A DNA stretch of 64,000 nucleotides from assembly GCF_042453785.1 (NCBI RefSeq), contig NC_091674.1, positions 3,402,001 through 3,466,000 of the forward strand, given 5' to 3'. Positions within the stretch are counted from its first letter, which is position 1. Each line of letters begins with the position of its first letter. The notes beneath the pieces are model-generated. The model was not told where the DNA came from and made no database searches. It was given only the letters and a program-made list of their open reading frames with translations. A program made the translations under genes and the position numbers. This DNA is from Malus domestica (taxonomy: Eukaryota > Streptophyta > Magnoliopsida > Rosales > Rosaceae). Positions 44,673 through 57,292 of this stretch are shown piece by piece.

Positions 44673-47600
44673 TCAATGCCTGAAGTGCCTAATGTTTGTG
44701 AAAAGAAGTGAAACTCCATACTTGTTACAGCAGTCTATAGCATCCCCATCTCTAATGCTCCCACCGGGTTCTGCAATTACACTAACTCCGCTTTCACAAG
44801 CTTCTTCCACTGCATCTTTCCATGCTGCACGCATACGAAATTGATCTCATTAAGCTTCCACTTGCACTCCACTCTTGAATAACATAAACAAAAATTAATG
44901 CACTGAGTACTAAATTACCGAATGGGAAGAAGGCATCGCTGGCCAAAGCTGCACCCTTGACCTCTTCTCCAGCTTTCTTCAAGGCTATTCTTAAACTCTC
45001 CAAGCGGTTAGGCTGCCCGCTCCCCATGCCCAGCATGCAGTTATTCTGCTCATAAGTCAAGAATCCAATATTTTTCACAAAGTACCAATCAATTCACTCA
45101 AAGTGGCATACCAAAAATATAGTAAACATGAGCAGGCCGAGGTTTTAAAGGTGAAGCAAAGAAAGACGACCTTTGCTATTACAATTGCATTGCTTTTGAC
45201 ATGCTTGACGCACAACCATGCGAACTCTGCATCGGCAAGCTCACTCTTTTGTGGAGCCTTCTCAGAGACAGCTTTAAACTGTATTTCCTGGGGGGTCAAA
45301 TCATCCGAGTCCTGGGCTAACCACCCACCACCAACCTGTCTAAGTGAAAGCTTTCCTTTCTCATTTTTACTTGCCTCAAGGATCCTTAGAGTCTTTGATT
45401 TTCCCCTGAGGATTTCAAGCCCTTTCTTTGTGTAATTGGGTGCAACCACAATCTCATAAAACATCCTGGTTTCGCCATCTGCCGGGCTTCTAAACTCTCG
45501 GATTTCCTTAGCAAGAGCCTAGCAGAACAGAAAAATAGGACTTAGAAACAGAGCGAACCACAAAACAGGTAAACTTTAAACTTCTCAGGGCTACTTTTCA
45601 GACTAAATCAGTAGTTGGCATTCAAAATTTCCAACGTGCACTGCAGAATTATCACTGAAAAGAAAGTGGTTGAGCTAGCCATTCAAATCAGCTCAAGTGG
45701 TAAAATTTTTAAATACCTTAGGTGATTTCAATTTTTGTTTTCAGTAAAATAATTACAAATAAAAGAATAGTAATTTAGTGATGGACAGTTTTTCATTAAA
45801 AGACATCAGTGCCAGACTAACTACTTCCAGTGCACTTCAACATACTTGGTGAACCAACATTTTGAAAGGTGCATAGTAAATTTGATCTTCGATCTTGTCT
45901 CATATGCATTCAAGGTCAGACCCTGAAAACTCCAACTCACCTCATCAACCTCTATGTTGAACGCTACAATGCCACCAAATGCACTCACAGGATCTGCTTT
46001 TACAGCAAGCCTGTATGCTTCAAGAATATCAACACGTGAAGCTACGCCACAAGGATTTGTATGCTTTACAACTACACAGGTAGGACTCTCAAACTCTGAC
46101 ACACAATTCCAAGCCGCATCGGCATCTAAATAGTTGTTATATGACATTTCCTGCATGCAGAAACTAAAATGTTTAAAGCGGATGATATCTGATTACTTTG
46201 TAAACATTCAAAAGAGAACCCAGTTATGAAGACCAATTCACATATTTTGCCTCCCACCAATTAACATTCAGAATATCAAAGAATCCCACACATGGAGCTA
46301 CTGGGAAAGATCAGTTACATGCACTGACATCGGCACCATAATTGTGCTTGTGTGAATATTATATTTGGGTATTTCGATACTGTCAAAATTTTATATTGGA
46401 AAGCAAATACTTCCACCAAAAATCCATATTCGAAAGCAAATATGGTGAATGAACACACTCCTTCTAACATGCTACTTCCAATGATTTGCATGCCCACAAC
46501 AACAACAATAACATGAGACTACATTCAGTTAGTGGGTGTCTATTCCAATCTTGACCAATACTTTCAGTAAATAAAAATATTAAGGTTACTTAATCAACAT
46601 AACTGCTGCTAATGATTCAGTAAAATAAGGATGCATGGTAATCCCTATCAATTCCTTACTTTAAGTTGAATCCAATAGCTAAAGGAAGATGTCTATCTTA
46701 CCTTCCCATGGTGTTGGATAGCAGTTGCAATACCTCCTGCATTCACCTCAGAAAGACTTTTGTCAACGTAGAATGCAGCCTTCTGATGAGGATTTTCACC
46801 ATAACGGAGGGGACTTTTGAGCAACATAGGCACTGTTAAGCTCTGAGGGAATTTATCTTCTGAGAGAAAAAAAAAAGGAAGTTTATCAATCAATGCATCC
46901 CATCATAGAAAAGAGACACAAGCAAATTTATTTTATGTGCATTTTCATAGAAACTACTATATGCCCCCCTCCACCTTCACCCCCATCGTCTTTGCCCCTG
47001 AATTTCCCAAGGTAATTCCTCTCACTATATCACGAACATCAAAATGAATTTATGAATATCAAATTGTTGATTTGTATCCCTCAACAGATTGCAACCTACC
47101 TGAAGATGTGGCACGTTAATTATGATTCTACTGTCTACGTAGATATTAAATGCACAAATATACATAATAAATGTCAACCTCGCGTCTAGACCGTATAGTT
47201 CCTTGTTAATGCTTGCCTTATCAAAGAAAATTTATAAATAAAAGCAAGATCATCAAAAACGTAGTACCTTCAGAAGTCTGCTTCCAAAGCCATTCTGAAA
47301 CTGCAGAATCATAAGAAGCTACATGTTGGAAAGCCTTCCATGCAAGCTTCCTTCGGAATTGTTGGTCATCCTTGTCTCCCTTAAGAAACTCAAGAAGTGC
47401 GGGATAGTCCTCTGAATCAACCACCACCAAGACATCTTTGTGGTTCTGTTTGACAAACATATTTAACTTGGAATATTAGATAAAGATATGCCAATGCATA
47501 ATCGATATGCTCTGCATCATTATTTCTAGGATCAATACGTATCAAGATCTCTACAGATGGTGTTGGATCGAAGACTAGCACCAAGGATGCAGTACAGAGT

Positions 47601-49239
47601 TCATATCTTGGTACCTACTGAATAAGATTCACATTGATGGATTAAAAAGAGAGAATTACAAAATGATAGTTCGATAGAAGTACTTGATTCATGACAATGA
47701 CTCTGAAAAACTCATTGCTCAGAAAAACATATTATGATTTATAAAATTATTGAACAACAATAAGCTAGCACTTTCATTCAGATAAACAACCTTTGCGGCT
47801 GCTCTTATCATGGCAGGACCACCAATATCTATATTCTCAATTCCATCTTCGAACTCTATTCCTCGTGCTGAAGTAACCTTCTCGTAAAAGGGATACAAAT
47901 TCACCACAACCACATCAAATGTACCTGTTCAATATTGTGTAGAATTTTTTTTTATGTTATAACTTATTCCCAACAAACGGAGCATGAGAGCGAGAGTGTG
48001 TGTCTGTGTGTGTCATACACGCATGGTAAAAGAGTTTACAGCAGAACTCAGAACTCACCAATTCCGTGCTTACTAAGAGATGCCATGTGATGCTTTTGGT
48101 CTCTTCTAGCAAGGATACCCCCGTGTACGTTAGGGTGTAAAGTTTTTACACGACCATCAAGCTGCAACCGAAATCTTAGTCATGTTTTAATACACAAGAG
48201 TTAATATCCCCGATATCAGATATTTCACAATGTTAGTTTTCAAGCAAGGAAAACCTCTCTTATGCAATTTCCAAACAAGAAAAATAACAGGCTTACCATC
48301 TCCGGAAAACTAGTAAGTTGTTCCACCTTAGTGACGGGCAGGCCAGCGCTTTCTAAGGCAGATGCAGTTCCTCCAGTCGAAACAATTTGATATCTACAGT
48401 TTTAGAAAACAACCATCTTGAAAAACATCACACTCACCGTTTAAGCCAAAATATCAGCGTTTGATATATCCTACTCAAATAATGCAATTGAAAATATAAT
48501 TTGAAAGCAGACTAACAGGTACAGACAATGATTCATAACAAGAGTTCCTTAATACAAAAGTGTTGGAAACATTACAAAGTGATCTCCTTAAAGATCTGCG
48601 CCAAACGTTATCAATATTTAGCGAAAGAAGTAGAACATCTGAAATTACCCCAAGTCCTGAAGCCCATTCCCTAAAACAGCAAGATCCTTCTTGTCTGACA
48701 ATGATATCAGAGCCTGCCTATTACCTGAAACCAATATTTAATTACATAAAACTCCCACAAATAATCCCTCTTGAAATATATTTTTAATATATGTGCATAA
48801 TTATTTTTTTAAAGCACAAAAATTAAATAAGAACACAGAATACTCATAAATAAATAAATAAACTATCAAAACAAACGCAAAAGGAGCAAGGAGCATACCG
48901 GAAAGGGGTGAGGGAGGGTTAGTGACTGTAAGGGTTTCCTCAGCCGCCGCCATGGCTTTAATTGTTCTGCAACTTGAGTGCAAGTTCCTCACTGAGCAAC
49001 ACTGTATACACAAACAAGCACACATATATGATATATATATATATATATGTGTGTGTGAATAACAAAATGATGAAAACAGAGAAATTGCATACCGTGAAAG
49101 ACGATGAGGAATTGGTTCGTATTTGCGCGTCGGGGGATAGCAGGAGAAGACGGGGGTTTGGAATGATACAAGAATTTGTGGCGGTGGCGGTGGCGTTGGG
49201 TGGCGTTGTGGCGGCCAGAGAGGCAGTCAGACCGAGCAT
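44673..49239 (-). CDS. PURH: Bifunctional purine biosynthesis protein PURH (AICAR transformylase / IMP cyclohydrolase)
   Basis: Catalyses the last two steps of de novo IMP synthesis, in plants mainly in plastids. Twelve exons, all with GT-AG borders and consistent phase: 49239-49093, 49001-48899, 48724-48649, 48393-48297, 48161-48059, 47924-47791, 47445-47268, 46859-46702, 46150-45941, 45518-45171, 45045-44919, 44824-44673; 610 aa. Residues about 1-65 are Ser/Thr/Ala-rich, a likely transit peptide. A second Met (66, MAAAEE) starts the conserved part. The cyclohydrolase (MGS-like) domain spans about 80-215 with STGGTA and [10 protein letters not shown]. The transformylase domain is about 220-610, with GENPHQ, KHTNPCG (Lys361-His362), SAFGGI and GQPNR. 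It ends RHFRH. No breaks. It is the right border of the duplicated array. Confidence 0.95.
49028..49049. repeat. (AT)n in PURH intron 1
   Basis: A short AT dinucleotide tract followed by GTGTGTGTG between PURH exons 1 and 2. Confidence 0.85.
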
Positions 49240-49780
49240 CCCTCTTACTGTACGAGAGAGAAAGAGAGATAGTGGGACCGTGGGCGGGTGGGTGGACCGT
49301 GGACGGTTGGCTTTCGGCGGCAAACGGCAAACTTAAAAGCCCTGTAATAGCATTTGAGGACTCTTTAATCAAAAGACAGTCTCGCATTTAAAAGAATATT
49401 GCCTTCAAATATAAAAGACTTTTTTAAATATCTTTTGCTAACCTATTGTGAGATAATATCGTTAGTTAGTGAGATAATATCGTTAGTTAGTGAGATAATA
49501 TTATTTATTAAAAAATAAAAATAATAAAACGTTTTTCAATTAAAAGATCGTCTTGCAAGTAGTATTTTACCACAATAGTAGAAAGGTGTTGAGTTCTTGT
49601 ATCGTATGAGTTCAAATTTCATTAATGATTATTTTAATATCTAATCTAACTAAATCTATTATTTGACAAAACAAAATTATATTTTTTTATCCATTGATCT
49701 TGAACTATAAAGAAAGAAAGAAAAATCCAAATTAAATATGAACCGCTAACTTTTTCATCAACGGTAAAAAAAAAAAAAAA

Positions 49781-49930
49781 ACTAATGAAAAGAGCTTGAA
49801 AACTTTGAGTTTTAACGATAAGAACAAAATAAAGGGTAAAATAAATAGTAACATATTTGACTTTTTAGTGTAAAAATATGATTTTTCGTTAAAATAAACA
49901 GTACCGTAAGTTTTTCGTTAAAACTCTCGG
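49781..49930. mobile_element. MITE, second copy of the 16101-16273 family
   Basis: Shares AGCTTGAAAA, ACAAAATAAAGGGTAAA, GACTTTTTAGTGTAAAAATA and TTTTTCGTTAAAACTC with 16101-16273 in the same order. It is flanked by A-runs that hide any target duplication. Confidence 0.75.
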
Positions 49931-50090
49931 AAAAAAAAAATGCAGCTCTTGGCTATTCGCCCATGCTTTCTCGTCATGGCTGCTCTGCAGCTTTCGCAAG
50001 GGGGGCATTTTCTTCTATTAAAAATTGGATTGGGTCGCATCCAATTTAGTCCCTCAAATATGACCACTTCAAGGTATTTTACAAGTCTAT

Positions 50091-50980
50091 TGTGCGTTTG
50101 TTGCACCGGATTATCTGAGACTGTACTAGTTTTAGGGATTGGCTTAGACTAGACTAAGCTGGACTAGTTTAATGAAGTATTTGGTGCAGAGTTGGACTAA
50201 GAAGCTGGATTAATAATAAATTATTATTATTATTATATTTTAATTTATTTTCTATTAAAAATATCAAAATGAATATATGGAAAAATAAAAGGACATAGCC
50301 CTCTTCTTCTGCACGAATTGCTCCTGCAACTTGGAGAATTATCAAACTTCAAAAACCCATCTCAAACCTTCATCACTAACCTCTCGATCCGCTTCTCAAG
50401 TGTACTGTCCAGCGACAGTAGGTCGTCACCGACACATCGATTTTGGCCGTATTGTCTACCGACAACATTGTCTACCGACAACATTGTCTACCGACAACAG
50501 TGATTTGGACAATAATCTCTCGATCCGCTTCTCGCATCCACTGGTAGCGCACAGAAGAAGAAGGCAGAGTAGTACGCCTTTTTCTTTCCTCAATTTTTGT
50601 TATTCTTTCACAAATATTCTATAAAATTCCATGGAAATTGTTTGCTTGCCTTCTGGATGATTGAATGCTATTGCTGGGTTTCTTTGAAGGTTGGGTTGGG
50701 TACTTGGCCACGGTGACAGTGCCGCAGAAGAAGAAACGGAGCGCGGAGGGATTAGAGTGAAAGTTGGGGATTGGGGATGTTGGCCTCGTTTCCTTTCTAG
50801 TCCGCCTTAACACCAAGGGAAAGCTTGGGATTAGATAGCTAGGGTTAGCGAAGCGCGAAATGATTCTTAGTCGGGGTGAGTCTCATTTATTTTAGTCCAA
50901 GAACCTACCAAACGCAAGATTATAGTCTTATTTAAGCTAGTCTAAACTAGTCCCTCCTAAAGAGGTGTAACAAACACCCA
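50091..50980. mobile_element. Putative non-autonomous TIR element between PURH and UEV1
   Basis: The ends are similar in inverted orientation: left GTGCGTTTGTTGCACC, right as reverse complement GGGTGTTTGTTACACC, each followed inward by an ACTAGTTT / TTAGACTAG block. No target duplication was clear and no transposase was seen. Inside is a small tandem repeat of TTGTCTACCGACAACA (about 50450-50500). Confidence 0.5.
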
Positions 50981-51030
50981 CATTGGAATAATAGAGAATT
51001 ATTCGGTCCATTACTTTTTACTTTTATGGT

Positions 51031-51392
51031 TTTTTAGCTAAAATGGTCTTTGAGATTTAAATAACTTTTTACTTTGGTTCCTTAAATTTTAAATCAATAG
51101 AATTGGTTCATAAGTTTGTCCACAATCAATCATTTTAATCATTGGATTAAAAATTATGTTAAATAAGGATCAAAAAGATAAAATTAACCTCAATTTAATA
51201 AATAATAGGTCAAAATAATTTGACAAAAATTAAGAATATTGTTGTCATTTTATCCTTATTTTATGGAGATTTTTCATAGAAGAATCAAAATGATTTATTA
51301 TGGATAAAATGAGAGACCAATTCTATTGATTTCAAATTTCAGAGACCAAAGTAAGGAGTTATGCAAATCTCAATAATTATTTTCACTAAAAA
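51031..51392. mobile_element. Fold-back MITE, copy 4
   Basis: 362 bp, the same length as copy 1 at 12271-12632. Left end TTTTTAGCTAAAATGGTC, right end ...TTTTCACTAAAAA, with long inverted arms. It lies about 440 bp upstream of the UEV1 start codon, outside the likely core promoter. Confidence 0.75.
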
Positions 51393-51830
51393 GCTTTTTT
51401 TTTATTTAGGAGTTATATGGTTGTGGAAACTTTATTTAAAATTTATATTGGAGATGCTCTCAAATTATGTCACATTGTGATTCTAAACAATATTTTATTT
51501 TTGTTTTATTTTATTTTATTTTTCAAAATGCAAAATGGGCATTAAGAAAATTACAAAGAAAGAGTCCCACTTAATTCCCAAAAATGCAAAAAATCCCAAC
51601 CCATCATCTTTTTCTTCATAACCTATCAAAATCCCTATTGCCCTCGATTCTTTCTCTTTTATTCCCACTTTGCCTTCGTCGCCTTACTCTCTCTCCAGAT
51701 TCTCTCAAATTCCTCATTCTCCGCCGGTCCGACCCCATCCGCCCTCCTCCGTTATCTCTCCCTTCCGCTAGATCTCGGCACCTCCACCTGAGAAACCACC
51801 CCCTCCCACCCACCCAACTGATCATCATCT

Positions 51831-54055
51831 ATGACGCTGGGCTCAGGAGGATCGAGTGTCGTGGGTGAGTCTATCAAAACCCATGTCGTCGTTTGATCGA
51901 ATTCTGCCTTGATCTTTTTGTTCTTGTGTAATTTTGACCGAGTGTGCAAATGGGTTTTTGTTGATTTTGTGGTTTATGCCCCGTTTGATATGATTTGGCA
52001 TGTGGGTAGGTGACCTTGGCCTTTAGTTAATTAAATTATTGATTTTTCACCTGGGGTTTTTGTTAAATTTCATTTAATTGTGTGTTTTTCTTTATAATGT
52101 TTATTAATTCGTGTTATTGCAATCAAAATATTGAGCTCATTTCTGAATAATTTTGTGGATGCAGTATTTCAACTCTGAAATGTAAGATTGAACTTTGTGT
52201 TTGCCTTTGTATAGAGTGCATTTATGAAGAAAAAAATCATTTTTTTTGTATATTCAATTTATATTTGTATAGATTATAAACCAAAGTAGTTTTTGTCTTT
52301 GAACTATTTTTTCTAGTTATTATCCATTGAAATTTGAAGCTTCCAATTGAGTTTCCGCCCAATCCAAGCATGATTTGGTTTCTCTGCATGTAAAATTGTG
52401 GTTGTGTTTGTGTTTATCATTCCGAAAACTGCGAATAAAGGAATTTATAATTCATAATGCAAGGTTATGTTCCCTTATACTTTCAACCATGTATAACCCT
52501 TGAGTTTTCTTGCAGTCCCACGAAACTTCAGATTGCTGGAGGAACTTGAACGTGGAGAAAAGGGTATTGGGGATGGCACTGTCAGCTATGGGATGGATGA
52601 CGGAGATGACATCTACATGCGTTCTTGGACTGGCACCATCATCGGTCCCCACAATGTAAATTTCACACTTCTCTTTTAGATTATGTCATGTTCTTGTTTA
52701 AAGTTTGTTTTGGCAGATTATGTGTTTCATGTGTGCTTATCGGAGAAGATTGTGTTGCATTTGTGATCTCTCCCAAATTTAAGATAAGTCTATTTAAATT
52801 TGGTGGAAGTAGTCCCTGCTTTAAGACTTTGAAAGGACAAAGGGTTGACTCGTGGTTGTGGAAAGCAGACCAGATTCTACCAACTAATTTGAGTGATAGG
52901 ATCTCCGTTTAGTGTTCAGCTTGGGCTACACTAACTAATATATTTGCATATTTCAGCACATGCCGAGTACAAATCACTGTTTTCACAGCTGGTGCAAGTT
53001 ACTTGTTCCTGCTTAAAAACCGACTGTACTTGTCCAGTCTCTTTTTTCTTTACTTATCTATTTTGGTAAAGGAAGGTGCATTTCTGGGAGCGGGAATTGG
53101 ACATGGTCTTTTCAAATCTCGCAAACAAAAGAAAGAAGCCTTTTTTGGCCACCTTTAAATATAACAGAAAACCTTTTGGAGATAATTCTTTCTATATTCC
53201 CCTCTCTAAGAATCTGTTTGGGGTTAATGCATTCTTTTCTCCCGCTGGATAATAGAGTATTATTCAGGCAACATTTCTTTTCCCAAAGGTGTTTTAGCGT
53301 ACAAAAGCAATAAAAATATGCTTTTCTATATATTTTCTGTGTAATGCAATATTTCCTCCTTTTTTCCAGACTGTACATGAAGGTCGAATCTATCAGTTGA
53401 AACTGTTCTGTGATAAAGATTACCCAGAGAAGGCACCAACTGTTCGTTTTCATTCTCGGGTTAACATGACTTGTGTTAACCATGAAACTGGAGTGGTATG
53501 GTTAAAATTTTATTACATACTTGGCTTGTAATCTATTGCTTCGTGGTTCGCATTTTCCTTTTCTCACTACATCTAGTGATTTACACTAAGCATTATTTAG
53601 ACCCATTTCTGGTGGTCAAACCCCCTTCTCCTTTTCACAAGCACAAAAGGAAAGAGAAGGTTTACACCCATGCATTATGTCATGTATATTTGTCTTTTGT
53701 TTTTGGGCAAATAAGAATTAAGATACTTTATGGTCATTTACAATCACTATGACAAACAATCACGGGATTGTAATGATTTCGAGTATGATTATAAGAACAG
53801 TAAACATGTGACTTTTGGACCTGGTGTCTGACTATTGAAATTCAGTCTGCATGGATATAAATTATAATTAGTGATATTTGATTTGACAATATCTGAGTGC
53901 ATCATATCTGATAGGTGGAACCGAAGAAGTTTGGACTTCTTGCAAACTGGCAGCGAGAGTACACCATGGAGGATATACTTACACAGCTGAAAAAGGAGAT
54001 GGCTGCCCCACATAACCGGAAGTTGGTCCAGCCTCCAGAAGGTACCTACTTCTAG
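51831..54055 (+). CDS. UEV1: Ubiquitin-conjugating enzyme E2 variant 1 (UEV1/MMZ type)
   Basis: Four exons: 51831-51864, 52516-52655, 53370-53495, 53915-54055; phases join cleanly to 146 aa, the usual length of plant UEV1. Start MTLGSGGSS, then [47 protein letters not shown], and end VQPPEGTYF, as in the Arabidopsis MMZ proteins. The UBC fold lacks the catalytic Cys at the expected place, which is the defining trait of UEVs. Family knowledge: it pairs with UBC13 (UBC35/36) to build Lys63-linked ubiquitin chains in DNA-damage tolerance and signalling, in cytosol and nucleus. Intron 1 follows the 11th codon. A pyrimidine-rich 5' leader begins near 51600. No defects seen. Confidence 0.96.
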
Positions 54056-55646
54056 CTTTCAAGACCGTATAGTTATCGTCATGGATCCAATTGCATATGC
54101 AATATGCAATATATAGTTTGTAATGCCCTCGTTGATCCTATGTTAAGAACACGCAGGGGAATGCCCAAAAAGTTTCTCCTGTTACCTCTCAATGGCCTCG
54201 CCTTTGTTTTGATTTCTTGTTTTGTCGAACTGTGTTGAAGGGATGCTGTTTCATTAATGGGATTTGATGTGTGTCAACTGTTTAACATACCCTTTAAGTG
54301 GAATCTTCTACCCTTTATCTGTATATATACTCATCTTTCATCTTATTCGTTCTGATTTTTTCTGTTTCTTTTTGTTAATTTAAGGGTAAAATTTATCAAA
54401 TTGCAAGCATTATGTTTTGAAAAGTTGGCCGGTTAATCAAACGCCTAGTTCCATGAATGAAAATTGCGGTTGTAAGCGTGTTTAGCTTTGAATCGGGTAC
54501 TCATTGTGTTGTTAAAAGGTTAACTGTATATTTCGTCTGTTATCTGTGCGTTAGTCCAAAGTAAATTGTTTGAGATGTATGGTAATGGGATTTCAGGACA
54601 ATTGAGGTCCGATTGCCATCTATCGCGATCTTGTTGTAATCAGTTTGAGCATCCATTTGGTTAGCAATTGCCAATTGTAACTTGTAGATGATGCGTTCAA
54701 CAATTTTCTGAATTGGTTGTTTACTCCCTTGCGACTGCTTTAGTCATTTTTGGCCTCCCATAACATTTTTTTTCGAGTTTTCGATGAAAATCTTGTAATG
54801 TCACTTTGTAGATTCCAATGGTCTCTTTAGGATGTGTTTTGTGTGCCTTTTTGGGTAGGATATTCAACTTTGATCCGAAGCATGCAACGTTTGGTGATTA
54901 GGCATGTATTGAAAACTTCGTTGGATTCAACGTATATTGTTTAGGTGGAAGATATATTAGTCGTTAAGATATCAACACTTTGAAAGTAATTCGTCTTTCA
55001 GCCTTAACTTGAAACAAAATTTAGATGTTTGTCCTTGTTTCTTTCTTGAAATATCAATATAACCTGAATTTAGTGAATTATTCAAGGCTTTTTATATTAG
55101 CACCCTACAAAATGTTGAATGCATCCCATATTAAATTTTAATATTAAATTACTTATTTACCTCACTATGCAATTACAATTTTGATTTTATTAGGTTTTTA
55201 AAAAAATATATTATAAATACATCCCGAATCACTTTTAGCGTATTATTTATCTTCTCAACCATCAAAACCCTCCCACCCTCTATTGTTGAACAAAACTACA
55301 AACATGTTCATTGAGAACATTTGTTTTTTACGAATGAAACATGAAATCGATGTTTCGGAAGCTTCACATGAGGTAAGACTTCATATTTTTGATGTTGATT
55401 GAAAAAAAGTTGTCTGAAATGTTTTTCGATAAAATAAGTTTTGTGAGGAACTTTTTAGCAGTTCTTCCTAGATTTATTTTGCAATTGATTTACTCTGAAG
55501 GGTTACAAATTAACATGACAAAAAATGAGTATTTGTATTACGACATAGATCATTAAGTGTGTATCAAAGCGGTACAAGCAGAGCAAACATATCATATTTC
55601 TCGGAAAAACACCGGCACCAAAATCTCAATGTCAAGAGGGTAGAGC
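54056..55646. other. UEV1 3' UTR and intergenic sequence
   Basis: The first several hundred bases are probably UEV1 3' UTR. The rest is AT-rich with no recognisable gene or element ends. Confidence 0.5.
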
Positions 55647-55977
55647 CTAAAACTTGAAGTCCCTCTTCTTGTTTTTCCTTTCCTTGTCTTGCTTACGTTT
55701 CCTCTTCTTCTCGTTCTCTGCGACCATGTCACTGAAATCTTCCTTCTGACTTCGCAGCTTCTCCTCCTCCCTTGCTTCTTCGTACCTGTTAAATGCGACA
55801 CACTAGTTATAAAGGTATCTGCTGCTGCTAAGGTACATTGTTAAAGTAAAATTCAATTTTTTCATGTCTCGGACTTACTTTGCAGGCAAAACGGTCTCCA
55901 TACCATCCAATTCTTCAGGTTGTATAGTGAGTAGTGACCTCCACTTTATCTGCTTTCTGACCTCTAAGCAACTCAAC
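55647..55977 (-). pseudogene. SF3B2 (SAP145) 3'-end pseudogene fragment
   Basis: Two exon-like blocks on the minus strand, 55977-55879 and 55785-55647, with intact AG/GT borders. Block 1 reads VELLRGQKADKVEVT, then IQPEELDGMETVLPAK after a shift. Block 2 reads YEEAREEEKL, EDFSDMVAENEKKRKRK and ends KKRDFKF with TAG. DFSDMVAE and the basic ending are the signature of the splicing factor 3B subunit 2 C-terminus. In block 1 a 7-bp tandem duplication (CACTACT before CACTATAC) shifts the frame. Removing it would restore the 2-base phase needed to join block 2. Upstream exons are absent within the next 500 bp. It is a truncated duplicate, not a gene. Confidence 0.65.
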
Positions 55978-56518
55978 CTAAGAGAACAATGACAAATCGA
56001 TCAATAATACACGATGAAGCCGTTGTTGATGTTACCCTACTTAACGAAGGTAGACATCTGTCGATGCAAACTATACTAAGATGATTTCAAATCATTCGGC
56101 AAACTAAACGTTCAAATGGTTAGATTCCGTCCCTGAAAATTAAAAATGAGTATTATAAGATTTGAGAAATGTAGGGTATATGTACAAAATATAAGGTGTA
56201 TATTGAGAATGTGGGGTGTAGGGGTATTATGAAAAAGTCTGTGGGGGTGTATTCAGATAATTTTTAAGTGAAAAAGTAAATGCGGGATGTATTAAGTATG
56301 TGGGGTTTATTCAACAATTTGTGGGGTGTTAATATAATAAGCCTTATTCAATTTATTCTGGACATAAAATGCGTTTGTACAAAAATATTACATTATTATT
56401 GTTTTCTCTAGTTTGAAGGGACCTAGATTGTCTGCCCTCTCTACCTCATACCCTTTCCATCCCCTTTTATTTATGTGGTCACAATTAAGTCACGTCAACA
56501 TTTTATATTGATTTTTTT

Positions 56519-56635
56519 ATATAAATAATAAGACAAAAATCAATGTTTAAAATGATTAATGAATATAATCTATATATATATATATTTATTTATATAAATA
56601 ATAAGACAAAAATCAATGTTTAAAATGATTAATGA

Positions 56636-56695
<60 letters not shown>
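56519..56695. repeat. 73-bp tandem duplication with two AT microsatellites
   Basis: The block ATAAATAATAAGACAAAAATC... starts at 56521 and again at 56594. Each copy runs into an (AT)n tract, short after the first copy (56573-56584) and about 55 bp after the second (56641-56695). Confidence 0.9.
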
Positions 56696-56699
<4 letters not shown>

Positions 56700-56910
56700 A
56701 CACACATAACATGTGTGTGTATGTATATATGGTTATTTATGCAGTGTTGCTTATACGTGAATCAAGAGCTTAGCTGTGAATAATAATTCAAAATTTGGGT
56801 CAGCATTGATTGAATTTGGGTTTTTGTAACTAAGTGGGACGTATCCGAAAACGTGTAAAGTTAGGTGACCAAATCATCACAACTTGTTTGCCGGTAAATA
56901 TATAGGGAAA

Positions 56911-57064
56911 CGGATCATTTTCATCATCGTATATTGTACGGTCAGAAATCATTTGAAATTTAAAATTTAAAATTAAATATAAATAGTACCTAATGAAAAC
57001 TGACCGCACGATGTACAACCATGATCATGAGATCTCCAAGAAAAGGATCCGACGAGGATCCTTT
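56911..57064. mobile_element. MITE related to 42533-42745
   Basis: Inverted arms: left CGGATCATTTTCATC then GTACGGTCAG; right, as reverse complement, CGGATCCTTTTCTTGG then CGTGCGGTCAG. The centre is AT-rich. It shares the GACCGCACGATGTAC motif with 42533-42745. Confidence 0.6.
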
Positions 57065-57132
57065 TCCAATATCTAGTATTTGTTGCTTGGTGTTGGACTT
57101 ATGCCCTCCATTTCAGAGAAGAGATCTTCTTC

Positions 57133-57292
57133 GGATCTCTTCCATCAAGGCCTCAAGTGATCCGAGCCTTTGAAATTTCATCTAACGGTCTACCTATTTT
57201 GACTCGTTAAAAGCTATAATAATTTTTTACCGTTAGATGAAATTTTAAAAATCCAGATCACTTGATTCGGTAGCCTTGGTGGAAGAGATATA
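57133..57292. mobile_element. Small MITE-like inverted repeat
   Basis: Left arm GGATCTCTTCCATCAAGGC pairs with right arm GCCTTGGTGGAAGAGATA. Inner arms carry TTTCATCTAACGGT and ACCGTTAGATGAAA. No target duplication was defined. Confidence 0.55.

Noticed and set aside
55592..55801. 69-codon minus-strand ORF starting MSHLTG
   Set aside because: It is the wrong frame across the SF3B2-like exon; the conserved frame gives EDFSDMVAE and the proper C-terminus.
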